NCBI GenBank assembly: GCA_011391835.1
Contig: JAABPS010000131.1
Coordinates: 1 to 7,707 of the forward strand
Direction of reading: 5' to 3'
Origin: Desulfobacteraceae bacterium
GTDB lineage: Bacteria; Desulfobacterota; Desulfobacteria; Desulfobacterales; JAABPS01
Length of the DNA stretch: 7,707 nucleotides
Shown: in pieces, positions 6,193 to 7,707 of the stretch
How the letters are laid out: every line of letters begins with the position of its first letter
Position numbering within the stretch: position 1 is the first letter of the stretch
Translations under genes and position numbers: made by a program
The notes under the pieces: model-generated
What the model was told of the DNA's origin: nothing
Databases searched by the model: none
What the model saw: the letters and a program-made list of their open reading frames with translations, nothing else

Positions 6193-7500
6193 ATGGCGGT
6201 GAACAAAAAAACGATAGCTGTTATCGGCAGCGGCATCTCCGGTATTGCTTCAGCCTATTTTCTGAAGAAAAAGGGTTACGCCGTTGAAATCATAGAGTCC
6301 GGTTCAACCATTGGCGGCAGGGCAGGATCGATCCAGCTCCAGGACAAAATGATCGATATTGGCGGGAAAAATATTGGAAGAAAATACTCTCTGTTCAGAC
6401 AGTTCATGGAAAAGATGGGAACCTACGAACTGGAATTTTTCGGCATTAACTCATCCACTGTCCAAAATGGAAAACTCTTTACTCTGGATAGCGAAAAGAG
6501 ATTAACCTCTATCCGTAACCTCATGAGCCTTATCGGAATTGGCAATTTTATAAAATTTTCCCGGCTCGCATGGGCTGTTAAAAAAGATCCCCGTAATGGA
6601 TTTCTGGATAGTCCCTATTTCGCCGGACTCTCATCCAAATATGACCATCAACCAATAACTGCTTATTTTACCTCCAGGTTTAATGACTATTTTTTGAGAC
6701 CCATTGTTATGCGCATGAACGGCACTGAGCCGGAAAGCTATTATCTGGGAAATTTCGGATCTAATGTTCGAATGGTGCTGGATAAATATGACCAGCTAAA
6801 ATATGGCATGTCTCATCTGTTTAAAGACTTTGAAAAATCCGTGCCCATACGATTCAATACAACCGCTCAGAGATTAATAAAAAACAATGGGAAGATAACC
6901 GGAGTCATCGTCAAAGACTCTCAGGGAATTCAACATCTGTATTATGATGGCGTGATGGTTGCCACACCGGCCATTATTTCATCAGCAATTTTAAAAGAAC
7001 CGTTTCCTGATCTCAGTGAACAATTAGATAAAATTCAATATAATCCCGTTACCCTCGCGGTTGTCCAGTATAAAAAAAACATATTTAATCCCAGTATAAG
7101 GGCTATTGTATTTGACAAACACACCGAACTGAGCAATGCGGGATGTTATGGCATCCATGATTTAAACATTGTCCGATATACGTTTAGCGGCAGCAAAGCA
7201 AAACAGATGATTTCGGAAAACTCCGAGCCGTCAGATGTCATTGATCTGGCAGAAAAAGCGTTAAGCCGGTATGTTCCGGTTTCAAAAGATATGAGGCAGG
7301 ATTTTGTATATAAACACTTCAAGATCGGCCTTTGCTCATACACGCCTTTTCACCACAGGGTGATGGAGAAGATCAGAGGATCATTAGATAATATACCAGG
7401 TTTAGGTCTCACCGGAGATTATATCCGGGGGGCATCCCTGGAAGCCTGTTTTCGGGCAGCAAAAGAGGCGGTTGATATATTTGATAAAAAATGGCAATAA
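6193..7500 (+). CDS. FAD-dependent oxidoreductase of the amine oxidase/desaturase type
   Basis: This 435-residue flavoprotein begins with a dinucleotide-binding fold: IAVIGSGISG (8-17, GxGxxG), an acidic strand end IIES (Glu35), and GGRAGS (41-46). IDIGGKNIG (54-62) follows the pattern seen in phytoene desaturases, protoporphyrinogen oxidases and flavin amine oxidases. VATPA at 256-260 is the typical mid-protein strand, and the C-terminal GLTGDYIRGASLEACFRAA (405-423) closes the FAD site. The length is normal for this superfamily, but the substrate cannot be deduced. I placed the start at ATG 6193, after a weak AGGCGG at 6184-6189, because it sits just before the Rossmann strand. An ATG at 6136 would overlap the preceding gene by 44 bases and add 19 atypical residues. 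The 13-base gap after the AfsA-like gene suggests the two are co-expressed, so it may oxidise or desaturate that enzyme's product. Confidence 0.85.
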   Translation: MAVNKKTIAVIGSGISGIASAYFLKKKGYAVEIIESGSTIGGRAGSIQLQDKMIDIGGKNIGRKYSLFRQFMEKMGTYELEFFGINSSTVQNGKLFTLDSEKRLTSIRNLMSLIGIGNFIKFSRLAWAVKKDPRNGFLDSPYFAGLSSKYDHQPITAYFTSRFNDYFLRPIVMRMNGTEPESYYLGNFGSNVRMVLDKYDQLKYGMSHLFKDFEKSVPIRFNTTAQRLIKNNGKITGVIVKDSQGIQHLYYDGVMVATPAIISSAILKEPFPDLSEQLDKIQYNPVTLAVVQYKKNIFNPSIRAIVFDKHTELSNAGCYGIHDLNIVRYTFSGSKAKQMISENSEPSDVIDLAEKALSRYVPVSKDMRQDFVYKHFKIGLCSYTPFHHRVMEKIRGSLDNIPGLGLTGDYIRGASLEACFRAAKEAVDIFDKKWQ

Positions 7501-7530
7501 ATGATTCATTAACAAAAAATCGAGGCTGAA

Positions 7531-7707
7531 ATGAAAAGAAAATCCAAAAATAGTTGGTATGGTTTTTTTCGATTTTTCAAACCGGTTATCACAAAACGAA
7601 CCTTGACCGACCAGGATCGTTCGCGGTTGAACAAGCGTGTAAAGGAATCTGAAAAGCGCACACGCGCTCAGATTGTTCTCGCAGTCATAGACCGTTGCGA
7701 CGTGTAC
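7531..7707 (+). CDS. N-terminal fragment of a TPM-domain-like protein (3' end outside window)
   Basis: An open frame runs from ATG 7531 through the right edge (59 codons, no stop). GAGG at 7522-7525, 5 bases before the ATG, supports the start. The N-terminus is basic (MKRKSKNSWYGFFRFFKP) with no long hydrophobic segment. LTDQDRSRLNKRVKESEKRT (25-44) and AQIVLAVIDRCDVY (46-59) follow, resembling the start of TPM domains, where a charged helix ending in E-x-x-T precedes a hydrophobic strand (usually AEIVVVV). TPM proteins are often membrane-associated and poorly understood. Only the first part is visible, so this is a tentative assignment. It begins 30 bases after the flavoprotein stop and may belong to the same transcript, but nothing links the functions. 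Confidence 0.55.
   Translation, partial: MKRKSKNSWYGFFRFFKPVITKRTLTDQDRSRLNKRVKESEKRTRAQIVLAVIDRCDVY

Overview
The window is a compact, single-direction block: every gene I can support lies on the + strand, and the gaps run from 1 to 109 bases. Overall base composition is moderate, somewhat A+T-rich. Tandem MoeA paralogues, the second fused to a binding-protein-like domain, are common in anaerobic Desulfobacterota (the former sulfate-reducing Deltaproteobacteria) and in archaea. The strong AGGAGG-type ribosome binding sites and the FAD, hotdog and TPM proteins favour a bacterium. My best guess is a member of the Desulfobacterota, but that is inference from gene content. No rRNA, tRNA or other phylogenetic marker is present.

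Region 1 (1-2432) covers molybdenum cofactor synthesis. It holds the 3' part of one moeA, cut by the left edge, followed 8 bases later by a second full-length MoeA. The second copy carries a C-terminal periplasmic-binding-protein-like domain but has no signal peptide. Such proteins insert molybdate or tungstate into molybdopterin.

Region 2 (2440-5041) is a nucleic-acid repair set: archease, an AlkD-family HEAT-like DNA glycosylase, and the RNA ligase RtcB. Archease is the known activator of RtcB. The glycosylase lies between them and is almost fused to rtcB, with a 1-base gap and a TTG start. All the catalytic residues I can place in RtcB and AlkD are intact.

Region 3 (5042-7500) opens with the largest non-coding gap. 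It carries a perfect 6-bp inverted repeat just upstream of a strong Shine-Dalgarno sequence. Two tightly spaced genes follow: a two-repeat AfsA-like hotdog protein, from the family that makes gamma-butyrolactone and related signals in Streptomyces, and a FAD-dependent amine-oxidase/desaturase-like flavoprotein. This pair is the most novel part of the window and may be a small-molecule or lipid biosynthetic module.

Region 4 (7531-7707) is the start of a TPM-domain-like protein cut by the right edge. No tRNA, rRNA, CRISPR array, insertion sequence or clear intrinsic terminator was seen.
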